NCBI GenBank assembly: GCA_963702755.1
Contig: CAVPDZ010000002.1
Location: 1-64,000 of the forward strand
From: JAJPKK01 sp963702755
GTDB taxonomy: Bacteria > Pseudomonadota > Alphaproteobacteria > Rhizobiales > Xanthobacteraceae
Reading direction: 5' to 3'
DNA: 64,000 nt
Below the pieces are notes generated by a model. That model was given only the letters and a program-made list of their open reading frames with translations, was not told the origin of the DNA and did not search any database. How positions within the stretch are numbered: position 1 is the stretch's first letter; each line of letters opens with the position of its first letter. A program made the position numbers and the translations under genes. Shown in pieces: positions 36,617 through 45,340 of this stretch.

Positions 36617-36833
36617 CGCCGATCGCCGTCCCGATTGCATTTGCAGTGTAGGCGAATCGTCGGTTCATCAGCGCAAGTGCGATTTCGTCGCGTCGTTCAG
36701 CGCTTGTAAGCCGTTGTCGATCGACGATTTCCTGCCTCGACTATCCCAGCAACCAAACGTAAACCGTTCTCCTTCAGACTGCCCTCGACTTCGTGTGCCG
36801 AAGCGTTGATTGCGCGGCGTTGGGGTGGTTGTG

Positions 36834-39521
36834 ATGGATGATTTGTTGCGTGAGTTTCTGACGGAGACTAGCGAAAGCCTGGGGGTCGTCGACGTCGAGT
36901 TGGTGCGTTTCGAGCAAGATCCCAACAACGCGAAGATCCTCGCGAATATTTTCCGCCTGGTGCACACCATAAAGGGCACCTGCGGATTCCTCGGCCTGCC
37001 GCGCCTTGAAGCGCTGGCGCACGCCGCCGAGACGCTGATGGGCAAATTCCGCGATGGCCTGCCGGTGACCGCCGGCGCGGTGACGCTCATCCTGTCGACC
37101 ATCGACCGCATCAAGCAACTGCTCGACGAACTCGAAGCCAACCAGCAGGAAACCGTCGGCGAAGACCGCGACCTCATCGACCAGCTCGAACAGATGGTCC
37201 GCGGCGAGGCCGTCGCCCAGCCGGTAAAAGAGCCCCAAGTCGCGAGCGGCTCGCTCACCATCCAGGTGCTGGAACGGCAATTGCGTCCGGGCGAAGTTTC
37301 GCTCGACGATCTCGAGCGGGCGTTCCGGGAAACGGAGATCGAAGTCGCGACGGTAGCAGTGCCGGCTGAGCCGTCCAGTCAGAGCAAGCGTGCTCCGGCT
37401 GCGTCCGCTCCGGCGGCCTCGGCTGCCGCGGCGAAGAAAGCCGCCGCCGCGTCGGAAGACGAGCGGCAGGATTCCAAGGTTGCCAACCAGTCGATCCGCG
37501 TGAACGTGGAGACGCTGGAACACCTGATGACCATGGTCTCGGAGCTCGTGCTGACGCGCAACCAGCTCCTCGAGATCGTCCGCCGCCACGAGGATTCCGA
37601 GTTCAAGGTGCCGCTGCAGCGCCTCTCCAACGTGACCGCCGAGCTGCAGGAAGGCGTCATGAAGACGCGCATGCAGCCGATCGGCAACGCCTGGCAGAAA
37701 CTGCCGCGCATCGTGCGCGACCTTGCCGCCGAACTCAGCAAGGAAATCGAGCTCGAAATGCACGGCGCCGATACCGAGCTTGACCGGCAAGTGCTCGATC
37801 TCATCAAGGATCCGCTCACCCACATGGTGCGCAACTCCGCGGACCACGGCCTCGAGTCGCCGGAAGAGCGTCGCGTACTCAACAAGCCGGAAAAGGGCGT
37901 GATCAGGCTCTCCGCCTATCACGAGGGCGGTCACATCATCATCGAGATCGCCGACGATGGCCGCGGCCTCAATACCGCGAAGATCAAAACGAAAGCGATT
38001 TCCTCCGGTCTCGTGTCCGAGGCCGACGTCGAAAAGATGAGCGAGGCCCAGATCCACAAGTTCATCTTTGGCGCCGGGTTCTCGACCGCCGCTCACGTGA
38101 CGAGCGTGTCCGGCCGCGGCGTCGGCATGGATGTGGTGCGCACCAATATCGACCTCATCGGTGGCACGATCGACGTCAAGTCGGTGCCGGGCGAAGGGTC
38201 GAGCTTCGTCATCAAGATCCCGCTCACGCTTGCCATCGTGTCGGCGCTCATCGTCGAGGCGGGCGGCGACCGCTTTGCGATACCCCAGCTCTCGGTCGTC
38301 GAGCTGGTGCGCGCGCAAAGCAATAGCGACCATCGCATCGAGCGCATCAAGGACACCCCGGTCCTGCGCCTGCGCAATAAGCTCCTGCCGCTCATCCATC
38401 TCAAGAAGCTGCTTGAAATGGAGGTCGGCGAGGACAGCGATTCCGAGAATGCCTTCATCGTGGTGACGCAGGTCGGCAGCCAGACCTTCGGCATTGTCGT
38501 CGACGGCGTGTTCCATACCGAAGAAATCGTGGTGAAGCCGATGTCGACCCGGCTTCGGCACATCACCATGTTTTCGGGCAACACCATTTTGGGCGACGGC
38601 TCGGTGATCATGATCATCGATCCGAACGGCATCGCCCGCGGGGTTGGCAGCTCCACCACGCGCTCGCTCGCCGCCGAGGAGGAGACCGCGGCCGCGGGCC
38701 GCAGCGCCAACGACAACGTCACGTCGTTTCTGATCTTCCGCGCCGGCTCAACCCAGCCGAAGGCGGTGCCACTGTCGCTCGTCACCCGGCTCGAGGAGAT
38801 CGACGCGTCGAAGATCGAAATGTCGAGCGGCCGCCACATGGTGCAGTACCGCGGCCATCTGATGCCGCTCGTCACGGTCACGCCCAATGCGACCGTGCGC
38901 ACAGAAGGCACGCAGCCGCTGCTCGTCTTCTCCGACGAAGACCGTGCCATGGGCCTCGTGGTCGACCAGATCGTCGACATCGTCGAGGACACGCTGCACG
39001 TCGAGGTCGGCGGCGATACGCCGGGCGTTCTCGGCTCTGCCGTGATCAAGGGCCAGGCCACCGAGCTCTTGGATGTCGGCCACTATCTGCCGCTCGCCTT
39101 CGAGGACTGGCTCACCCGCAAGGACAAGAAAGTGTCGGCGGCTCGGACCCTGCTGTTCGTCGACAACTCGGCGTTCTTCCGCAACATGCTCACCCCGGTG
39201 CTGCGCGCGGCAGGATACAACGTCATGGCCGTGCCGCGCGCCGAGGATGCGCTCGAGTGCTTGCGGGACGGCCGCGCCGTCGATGTCGTGGTCACCGACA
39301 TCGAGATGCCGGGCATGAACGGCTACGAGCTTGCGGAAGCGGTACGCAAAGATCCGAAGACCGCCGGTGTGCCGATCATCGCGCTGTCCTCAATGACGTC
39401 ACCCGAGGCGGTGGAGCGCGGCCGCGAGGCGGGCTTCCATGAATATGTCGCGAAATTCGATCGGACCGGCCTGATCGCAGCGCTCAAGGAGCAGCTGTCG
39501 GCGATCGAGGAGGCGGCGTGA
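36834..39521 (+). CDS. cheA: Chemotaxis histidine kinase CheA, hybrid form with two CheW modules and a receiver
   Basis: 895 residues from ATG 36,834. Domains: HPt/P1 (1-105; H44 in LVHTIKGTCGF), Ala-rich linker, dimerisation (214-290), HATPase (about 300-445; MVRNSADHGLESPEER, IADDGRGLN, SGRGVGMDVV), CheW-like 1 (455-595), CheW-like 2 (624-755) and receiver (769-890; FVDNS, phospho-Asp in VTDIEMPGMNG, Lys in VAKFDR). No P2 CheY/CheB-docking domain is evident. Hybrid CheA-REC proteins occur in alphaproteobacterial clusters; the receiver may act as a phosphate sink. Overlaps cheW by one base (TGATG). Confidence 0.96.
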   Translation: MDDLLREFLTETSESLGVVDVELVRFEQDPNNAKILANIFRLVHTIKGTCGFLGLPRLEALAHAAETLMGKFRDGLPVTAGAVTLILSTIDRIKQLLDELEANQQETVGEDRDLIDQLEQMVRGEAVAQPVKEPQVASGSLTIQVLERQLRPGEVSLDDLERAFRETEIEVATVAVPAEPSSQSKRAPAASAPAASAAAAKKAAAASEDERQDSKVANQSIRVNVETLEHLMTMVSELVLTRNQLLEIVRRHEDSEFKVPLQRLSNVTAELQEGVMKTRMQPIGNAWQKLPRIVRDLAAELSKEIELEMHGADTELDRQVLDLIKDPLTHMVRNSADHGLESPEERRVLNKPEKGVIRLSAYHEGGHIIIEIADDGRGLNTAKIKTKAISSGLVSEADVEKMSEAQIHKFIFGAGFSTAAHVTSVSGRGVGMDVVRTNIDLIGGTIDVKSVPGEGSSFVIKIPLTLAIVSALIVEAGGDRFAIPQLSVVELVRAQSNSDHRIERIKDTPVLRLRNKLLPLIHLKKLLEMEVGEDSDSENAFIVVTQVGSQTFGIVVDGVFHTEEIVVKPMSTRLRHITMFSGNTILGDGSVIMIIDPNGIARGVGSSTTRSLAAEEETAAAGRSANDNVTSFLIFRAGSTQPKAVPLSLVTRLEEIDASKIEMSSGRHMVQYRGHLMPLVTVTPNATVRTEGTQPLLVFSDEDRAMGLVVDQIVDIVEDTLHVEVGGDTPGVLGSAVIKGQATELLDVGHYLPLAFEDWLTRKDKKVSAARTLLFVDNSAFFRNMLTPVLRAAGYNVMAVPRAEDALECLRDGRAVDVVVTDIEMPGMNGYELAEAVRKDPKTAGVPIIALSSMTSPEAVERGREAGFHEYVAKFDRTGLIAALKEQLSAIEEAA

Positions 39522-40003
39522 TGGGGGCAGTCATGAGCATCAACAACAGCGTTGCCGGCGAAACCATGACCGAATACGTCACCGTCGTTCTGGGCGGCCA
39601 GCTGTTCGGCCTGCCGATCTCGCGGGTCCAGGACGTGTTCATGCCCGAACGGGTGACCCGTGTGCCGCTGGCACAGCCCGAGATCGCCGGAGTGCTGAAC
39701 CTGCGCGGCAGGATCGTCACCGCAATCGACATGCGCTGCAGGCTCGGACTTTCGCGGCGCGACGAAACCCGCCCGCCGATGGCGGTCGGCATCGAATGCA
39801 AGGGCGAAAGCTACGGGCTTTTGATCAACTCCGTCGGCGAGGTGCTCAAGCTCGACGACAATACCCGCGAGCCCAATCCCGTGAACCTTGACACGGGACT
39901 GGCGCAAATTTCCGCGGGCGTTCACCGGCTGGACAAACGGCTCCTGGTCATCCTCGACGTCGACCGGGTGCTGGACACGGGGCATGAAGCGATGGCGGCG
40001 TAA
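39521..40003 (+). CDS. cheW: Chemotaxis adaptor CheW
   Basis: Couples receptors to CheA. 160 residues from ATG 39,521, overlapping the cheA stop; a later in-frame ATG (39,533) is an alternative. Core: YVTVVLGGQLFGLPISRVQD, RVPLAQPEIAGVLNLRGRIV and GLLINSVGEVLKLDDNTREP, all standard CheW strands. Middle gene of the che operon. Confidence 0.96.
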   Translation: MGAVMSINNSVAGETMTEYVTVVLGGQLFGLPISRVQDVFMPERVTRVPLAQPEIAGVLNLRGRIVTAIDMRCRLGLSRRDETRPPMAVGIECKGESYGLLINSVGEVLKLDDNTREPNPVNLDTGLAQISAGVHRLDKRLLVILDVDRVLDTGHEAMAA

Positions 40004-40035
40004 GGCTGCAGCATCGATCGTTTGGAGTACCTCAT

Positions 40036-40401
40036 ATGAAAACCTGTCTCGTGGTCGACAATTCGAGCGTCATTCGCAAAGTCGCTCGTCGCATCCTCGA
40101 AGGCATGCACTTCGAGATCGTCGAGGCCGAGGATGGCGCCGAAGCACTCGGCCATTGCCAGGAGAAGCTTCCCGACGTGGTCCTGCTCGACTGGAACATG
40201 CCGAACATGGACGGCATCCAGTTCCTGCGGACGCTTCGCAAGATGCCGGGCGGCAACAAGCCCAAGGTGGTGTTCTGCACCACCGAGAATGACGTCGGCC
40301 ACATTGCCCGGGCGCTTCACGCAGGCGCCGACGAATACATCATGAAGCCCTTCGACAAGGACATCGTCGAAGCGAAGTTCCAGCAGGTTGGGATCGTTTG
40401 A
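40036..40401 (+). CDS. cheY: Chemotaxis response regulator CheY
   Basis: Single receiver domain, 121 residues. Acidic pair before the first helix reads VVDNS (one Asp replaced by Asn, common in CheY-like proteins of this group), phospho-acceptor D52 in VLLDWNMPNMDG, conserved Thr in FCTTEND, Lys in MKPFDKD. SD GGAG lies upstream of the ATG. Located between cheW and cheB. Confidence 0.95.
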   Translation: MKTCLVVDNSSVIRKVARRILEGMHFEIVEAEDGAEALGHCQEKLPDVVLLDWNMPNMDGIQFLRTLRKMPGGNKPKVVFCTTENDVGHIARALHAGADEYIMKPFDKDIVEAKFQQVGIV

Positions 40402-40534
40402 GCAGTTTCCGTTCGGCGCCGGACCTTCAGCCCGGATTTCTCACCCGCGCTTGCGCGAGAATCGTGTGACCTGATAGAGTCTGGCAGTATCAACAGCTTC
40501 CCACCATTCCGGCACGCAGTCGCCGATCCGCGTC

Positions 40535-41668
40535 ATGGTGGTCGACGACAGTGTCGTGGTACGCGGGCTAGTCGCCCGCTGGCTCGAAGAAGAACCCGGC
40601 ATCGAGGTGGTGGGCTCGCTGCGCACCGGTCGCGAAGCGGTCGATCAACTCGCCCGCATCCAGCCGGACGTGGTGGTGCTCGATATCGAGATGCCGGTGC
40701 TCGATGGACTGTCGGCCTTGCCCCTGCTGCTTGAGCAGGACCGTGACCTCGTCGTCGTCATGGCCTCGACTCTCACCCGCCACAATGCCGAAGCGAGCCT
40801 CAAGGCATTGTCGCTCGGTGCGTCCGATTACGTCGCCAAGCCTGAGACCGGCGGCGTCGTCAATGCGGTCGAATTTCGCCGCGAGCTGATCGACAAGGTC
40901 CGCAATCTCGGCGCACGCCGTCGCCGCAATGCTCCCCGGCCCCACGCCGCCCCGGTGGAGCGGCGTCCATTTCATGTGGAAGCGGTTGCCAAACCGCGTC
41001 CTGCCATCACCCTTCACCCGACGCCAACCGCTGCTCATCACCCGGCATCGCCGCCGATCAAGCTGCGCCCCTTCTCCCACGTGCTGCCGCGGGTGTTGCT
41101 GATCGGCTCTTCGACCGGCGGTCCGCAGGCGCTCAACGCCGTCTTCGGCCAGCTCGCCAAGGTCATCGATTGTGCCGCAGTGCTCGTCACGCAGCACATG
41201 CCGCCGACCTTCACCACCATTCTCGCCGAGCATCTGTCGCGGGCCAGCAATCGGCCCGTGCGCGAGGGCGTCGACCGCGAGCCGATCCAGGCCGGCCACG
41301 TTTACGTTGCGCCGGGCGGCCGGCACATGCTGGTCGATCGTGTCAACAATGCTCCCGTAATCGCGCTTGATGACGGCCCCCTCGTGAACTTCTGCCGTCC
41401 CGCGGTTGATCCGCTCTTCAGTTCGGCAGCAAAGATGTGGGGCTCGGCGGTCCTCGCCGTGGTCCTGACCGGCATGGGCTCCGATGGTTCGCACGGCGCC
41501 GCCGAAATCGTGGCTGCCGGCGGGAGCGTGATCGCTCAGGATGAACCGACGAGCGTCGTGTGGGGCATGCCTGGTGCCGCGGCGCACGCCGGAGTGTGCT
41601 CCGCGGTGCTGCCGCTTGACCAGATTGCCGGGAAGGTGTCGCGGCTGTTTGCGGGAGAGCGTCCGTGA
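40535..41668 (+). CDS. cheB: Chemotaxis methylesterase CheB
   Basis: Receiver plus methylesterase, 377 residues from ATG 40,535. Receiver: VVDDSVVVRGLVA, phospho-Asp in VVVLDIEMPVLDG, Lys in VAKPETGG. A proline-rich linker (about 130-185) precedes the esterase: triad Ser in LIGSSTGGPQALN, His in VTQHMPPTFTTI, Asp in TGMGSDGSHGA. The start is slightly short for the family, which usually has IRVM or more in front. The frame is open back to 40,478 with text SPIRV just upstream, but no ATG/GTG/TTG is found there, so a CTG start or a small error is possible. Confidence 0.94.
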   Translation: MVVDDSVVVRGLVARWLEEEPGIEVVGSLRTGREAVDQLARIQPDVVVLDIEMPVLDGLSALPLLLEQDRDLVVVMASTLTRHNAEASLKALSLGASDYVAKPETGGVVNAVEFRRELIDKVRNLGARRRRNAPRPHAAPVERRPFHVEAVAKPRPAITLHPTPTAAHHPASPPIKLRPFSHVLPRVLLIGSSTGGPQALNAVFGQLAKVIDCAAVLVTQHMPPTFTTILAEHLSRASNRPVREGVDREPIQAGHVYVAPGGRHMLVDRVNNAPVIALDDGPLVNFCRPAVDPLFSSAAKMWGSAVLAVVLTGMGSDGSHGAAEIVAAGGSVIAQDEPTSVVWGMPGAAAHAGVCSAVLPLDQIAGKVSRLFAGERP

Positions 41669-42519
41669 ATCCATTCGAGTACGAGTTTCTGCGCAAGCTT
41701 CTGAAGGACCGCTCGGGCCTCGTGCTGTCTTCGGACAAGCAGTATCTGCTCGAGAGCCGGCTCCTGCCGATCGTGCGCCAGCTCGATCTCGGCTCGATCG
41801 GCGGTCTCGTCGCCAAGCTGCGCGCACCGGGGGCTGAACCTCTGACCGTGCAGGTGGTCGAGGCCATGACCACCAACGAGACTTTTTTCTATCGAGACAA
41901 GATTCCATTCGATAATTTTTCCGAAGCGGTGATGCCGGCCCTGATCGCAGCACGGGGCTCGCAGCGCCGCATCCGCGTCTGGTGCGCCGCGGCCTCGAGC
42001 GGGCAAGAGCCTTATTCGCTCGCGATGTGTCTCAAGGAAATGGCCGCGAAGCTCGCCGGCTGGCGCGTCGATATCGTCGCGACCGACATCTCCCGCGACG
42101 TGCTGGAAAAGGCCAACGCCGGAATCTACAGCCAGTTCGAAGTGCAGCGTGGCCTGCCGGTGCAGCACTTGATCAAGTATTTCGTCCAGAAGGGCGAGAC
42201 TTGGCAGATCTCGCCCGAGATCCGCGCGATGGTGGATTTCCGGCCGTTCAATCTGCTGAACGATTTCATGCCGCTCGGCAACTTTGACGTCGTGTTCTGC
42301 CGCAACGTGCTCATCTATTTCGATCAGCCGACCAAGCTCGATATCCTCAACCGCATCGCCCGCGTGATGCCGAAGGACGGCTATCTCATGCTCGGCGCTG
42401 CTGAGACTGTGGTGGGGCTCACGGAGGCCTTTAAGCCGTTGTCCGATCGGCGCGGCCTCTATGTCGTTGCCGGAGCTCCCGAGCGGCCGAAGCTCGCCAT
42501 GGTCGCCGGGGCGAGGTGA
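41665..42519 (+). CDS. cheR: Chemotaxis methyltransferase CheR
   Basis: SAM-dependent methylation of receptor glutamates. GTG start at 41,665 overlaps the cheB stop (GTGA). 284 residues: N-terminal helical domain (FEYEFLRKLLKDRSGLVLSS), EAMTTNETFFYRDKIPFDNF, SAM motif IRVWCAAASSGQEPYSLAMC, and FDVVFCRNVLIYFDQPTKLD. Last gene of the che operon. No methyl-accepting receptor gene is in the window. Confidence 0.96.
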   Translation: MNPFEYEFLRKLLKDRSGLVLSSDKQYLLESRLLPIVRQLDLGSIGGLVAKLRAPGAEPLTVQVVEAMTTNETFFYRDKIPFDNFSEAVMPALIAARGSQRRIRVWCAAASSGQEPYSLAMCLKEMAAKLAGWRVDIVATDISRDVLEKANAGIYSQFEVQRGLPVQHLIKYFVQKGETWQISPEIRAMVDFRPFNLLNDFMPLGNFDVVFCRNVLIYFDQPTKLDILNRIARVMPKDGYLMLGAAETVVGLTEAFKPLSDRRGLYVVAGAPERPKLAMVAGAR

Positions 42520-42709
42520 CGACGCGCGAATCAATCCAGCGCTTTGTGCGATCGATCCGGCCGCTCCTCGCAAAGAGATGTAGGGTGAGTGGCACTCGCG
42601 ACCTCTGAGCGAATTGATTGCGTTACCCGACCAAGTGCACGGTCCGTGCGTTGCGCGCGATCGCTGATCCGCGTTGCGCCGAAACGCGAAACGGCGTGGA
42701 AGACAACGG

Positions 42710-43972
42710 ATGTTTGAAAGAACGTACCGGCAGCGCCTGGAAGCCGACCTTGCGCGTTGGCAAGCGGAGGGCGTGATCACGCCGGCGATTGGCGACGCCA
42801 TGCGCAATTCGCTCGTCCCGTTGGACGCGGGTGTCAACATTGCGGTTGTTGTCGGGATTGTCGGCGGTTTGCTGATCGCGGCCGCGTTTCTGGCCTTTGT
42901 CGCCGCGAACTGGATGGAAATCGCCCGTCCGGCGCGTTTTGCCATCCTGCTCGCCGGCATTGCCGGAGCTCACGGCGTTGGCGCCTGGTTCGCCGCAAAC
43001 GGGCGGCCGGTTCTCGCCGATCTCGCCGCCGGTGTCGGGGCTATCATCTTCGGCGCCGCCATTGCCCTCGTCGGCCAGATGTATCACCTCGGCGATGATT
43101 TCGCGGCCGGCATGTTGCTGTGGTCGATGGGCGCGCTCGCCGCGGCAACGCTGACCGGATCGCGCGGCGCGCTCGCGGTCGCGCTCGTCGCCGGCACACT
43201 CTGGACCGGCACACGCGCCATAGACGCGTCCGACATACCGCATCTTCCGTTCATTCCGTTGTGGCTCTTCGCGGCAGCCTTGGCGGTAGCCTGGAATTCG
43301 AAGCCCGCGGCGCATCTTGTTGCGATCTCGGCCCTCGCCTGGTGGATCGCTGGGGCGATCGGGTTGCCGCAGAGCAAGCCCGAATCAGTCTTCGTCATTG
43401 GGTACGGCGCGGCCTTGTTGCTTGGAGCCGGCCTCTTGCTGGCAAATACGTCACGGTTGCCGCTGCGCAGCTTCGGTCTCACGCTGTCCGTCTACGGCGC
43501 ATTCGCGTTGGCCGTGCTCACCGCGATTGCTGCCGTGTTATCCAACGATATTCACATGGCATATGGATCACCGCCCGCCTGGGCGAATGGCTGCGGCGTG
43601 GTCGGGCTGATCCTCGCCTTTGCTGCTGCCGCCCTTGGACGCCGCGCCGGTCCGGCGTTCGCCGGAATTTCGACCGCGCTGGTGCTCGTCGTGATTGTCG
43701 GATGGGTGCAGCCGGCATCGGATGCGTCGTGGCTCGCCTATGGGATGGAGCTTGGCGCGATGCTGTGCCTTGTCGTCTCCGGCATGCTCGACGAGTCCCG
43801 TGCCCGGGTCGTCGCAGGCTGGCTTGGCCTTGCCGCCGTCATTTCCGCGATCACGTGGGCCGTGCAGGGCTCGCTGTTGCGACGCTCGGTCTTTCTGGCG
43901 GTCGCCGGTGCCGTGGCGATCGCACTCGCGATCGGGCTCGGGCGGCTGATGCCGAAGGAAAGCCGTCCATGA
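42710..43972 (+). CDS. DUF2157 domain integral membrane protein
   Basis: About 420 residues from ATG 42,710. A soluble N-terminal helix pair (MFERTYRQRLEADLARWQAE) is followed by about 12 transmembrane helices; MEIARPARFAILLAGIAGAH and IFGAAIALVGQMYHLGDDF are the hallmark of DUF2157. The gene overlaps the next by ATGA. The pair DUF2157/GDYXXLXY is a recurrent two-gene unit in Proteobacteria, presumably one envelope complex, with no known function. Confidence 0.9.
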   Translation: MFERTYRQRLEADLARWQAEGVITPAIGDAMRNSLVPLDAGVNIAVVVGIVGGLLIAAAFLAFVAANWMEIARPARFAILLAGIAGAHGVGAWFAANGRPVLADLAAGVGAIIFGAAIALVGQMYHLGDDFAAGMLLWSMGALAAATLTGSRGALAVALVAGTLWTGTRAIDASDIPHLPFIPLWLFAAALAVAWNSKPAAHLVAISALAWWIAGAIGLPQSKPESVFVIGYGAALLLGAGLLLANTSRLPLRSFGLTLSVYGAFALAVLTAIAAVLSNDIHMAYGSPPAWANGCGVVGLILAFAAAALGRRAGPAFAGISTALVLVVIVGWVQPASDASWLAYGMELGAMLCLVVSGMLDESRARVVAGWLGLAAVISAITWAVQGSLLRRSVFLAVAGAVAIALAIGLGRLMPKESRP

Positions 43973-44559
43973 AAGAATTTTTGGACCGCATCCCAAAGTT
44001 TGTTCTGTTCGGCGCCGCCGCTTTGATCCAGATCAGCCTCATCGCGCTCATGGTCCTCGATCGCATCAACATCCTGCGAAGCGGAACCGACGTGATGTTG
44101 CAGACGCGACCGATCGATCCCCGCGACTTCCTGCGAGGCGATTACGTGATTTTGGGCTACGACATTTCCACCCTGCCGGCCGGCGCGCTCAAAGACCAGC
44201 CTGCGGCCGGGAAGGGCACTCCGATTTTCGTCAAGCTCGCCCCAAAGGCTAATGGCTTTTATGAAGCGGTCTCCGTCTCTACGACGCCGGTCGCAGTCAC
44301 GGCTCCCGAGGTGCTGATCCGCGGTCATGTCACGAGCGGCACCAACTGCGGCGCGGACAGCCGGGAGTTTTGCCCGACGCTGCAGGTCCGCTACGGAATT
44401 GAACGCTATTTCGTCCCTGAGGGTGAGGGCAAGAAACTCGAAGACGCCCGCAATGAGCGCAAGCTTGCGGTCGTCGCTGCGGTAACCCCCACAGGCCGTG
44501 CCGCGATCAAGCGGCTGCTGATCGATGGCGATCCGGTCTACGACGAACCGTGGTTTTAG
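43969..44559 (+). CDS. GDYXXLXY domain-containing protein
   Basis: 196 residues. One N-terminal TM (FVLFGAAALIQISLIALMVL), then the namesake motif FLRGDYVILGYDISTLP and a C-terminal beta-rich domain outside the membrane (GIERYFVPEGEGKKLEDARN). Translationally coupled to the DUF2157 gene. Function unknown. Confidence 0.92.
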   Translation: MKEFLDRIPKFVLFGAAALIQISLIALMVLDRINILRSGTDVMLQTRPIDPRDFLRGDYVILGYDISTLPAGALKDQPAAGKGTPIFVKLAPKANGFYEAVSVSTTPVAVTAPEVLIRGHVTSGTNCGADSREFCPTLQVRYGIERYFVPEGEGKKLEDARNERKLAVVAAVTPTGRAAIKRLLIDGDPVYDEPWF

Positions 44560-44586
44560 ACACCGGCTCGGCCCAGTAGGACGAAG

Positions 44587-44692
44587 CGTAGGGTGGGCAA
44601 AGGCGCGTTCTTCACGCGCCGTGCCCACGCTGATACTTTTGTTCGGTATGCTGAAGTGCGCGGTGGGCACGCTTCGCTTTGCCCACCCTACG
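44587..44692. repeat. Palindromic intergenic repeat (family C)
   Basis: Ends are a perfect 16-bp inverted repeat: CGTAGGGTGGGCAAAG at 44,587-44,602 and CTTTGCCCACCCTACG at 44,677-44,692. An inner inverted pair (GTGCCCAC/GTGGGCAC) lies between them. I recognise the GTAGGGTGGGCAAAG type as a dispersed repeat in Bradyrhizobium relatives. It occupies most of the gap between the GDYXXLXY gene and cyanase. Confidence 0.75.
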
Positions 44693-44724
44693 GATCGGGA
44701 TGACGGCGAACTTGATCGCGGCCC

Positions 44725-45207
44725 TCACTCCTCCTTATAGCCATACTGCTGCTGGTTGCCGGTGGCGCCGTAGTATTTGTATGGCAGGAATTTGCCTGAC
44801 ATCGTGATCTTGACGCGGTCGCCTTTCGGGTCGGGCAGGCGCTCCAACTGCAGATCGAAATCGATCGCCGACATGATGCCGTCGCCGAATTCCTCTTCGA
44901 TCAACGCCTTCCACGCCGGGCCGTTGACCATCACCAACTCGTAGAAGCGATAGATCAGCGGATCGGTGGGCGGCATCGGCGTGCCGCGCAGCGGCACCTC
45001 GTTGAGCATCGCTTGCTCGGATTTGCTGAGACCGAACAACTCGGCGGCCTTGGCAGCCTGGGGCTTGGTGAGCTTCATCTGGCCAAGCAACGCGCCGGTG
45101 ATGAGCATCGGCGACATGCCGCCGACCTGGTCGCAGATGTACTTCCACGTCCAGCCCTTCTCGCGCTTGATGTCGAGGATCTTCTCAGTGAGGTCGGCAC
45201 GTTTCAT
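44725..45207 (-). CDS. cynS: Cyanate hydratase (cyanase)
   Basis: Bicarbonate-dependent conversion of cyanate to ammonia and CO2; decameric cytosolic enzyme. 160 residues. Catalytic set R87, E90 and S113 (IYRFYELVMVNGPAWK; IMSAIDFDLQLE) keeps the spacing of E. coli R96/E99/S122. N-terminal helix-turn-helix-like domain MKRADLTEKILDIKREKGWT. Stands alone; no CynR regulator or carbonic anhydrase is adjacent. Confidence 0.97.
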   Translation of the reverse strand: MKRADLTEKILDIKREKGWTWKYICDQVGGMSPMLITGALLGQMKLTKPQAAKAAELFGLSKSEQAMLNEVPLRGTPMPPTDPLIYRFYELVMVNGPAWKALIEEEFGDGIMSAIDFDLQLERLPDPKGDRVKITMSGKFLPYKYYGATGNQQQYGYKEE

Positions 45208-45340
45208 GACTTCGCTCCCGCTTTGTGGCGGATCGTCATCAGCAAGTCATATGCCGTAGGGCTTCAGCGCGCTCCGGACGCGATCAGCGGCAGCGAGCCT
45301 GCCCATTTCGGCGGCAGCACGCGCAAAAGTAGCAGCAGCG

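Noticed and set aside
36774..38561. 595-codon minus-strand open frame over cheA
   Set aside because: Antisense to cheA with long His/Asp/Leu runs typical of mirrored high-GC coding; no SD or family.
40568..42960. Two long minus-strand frames over cheB and cheR
   Set aside because: Both are antisense to well-supported che genes with intact catalytic residues.
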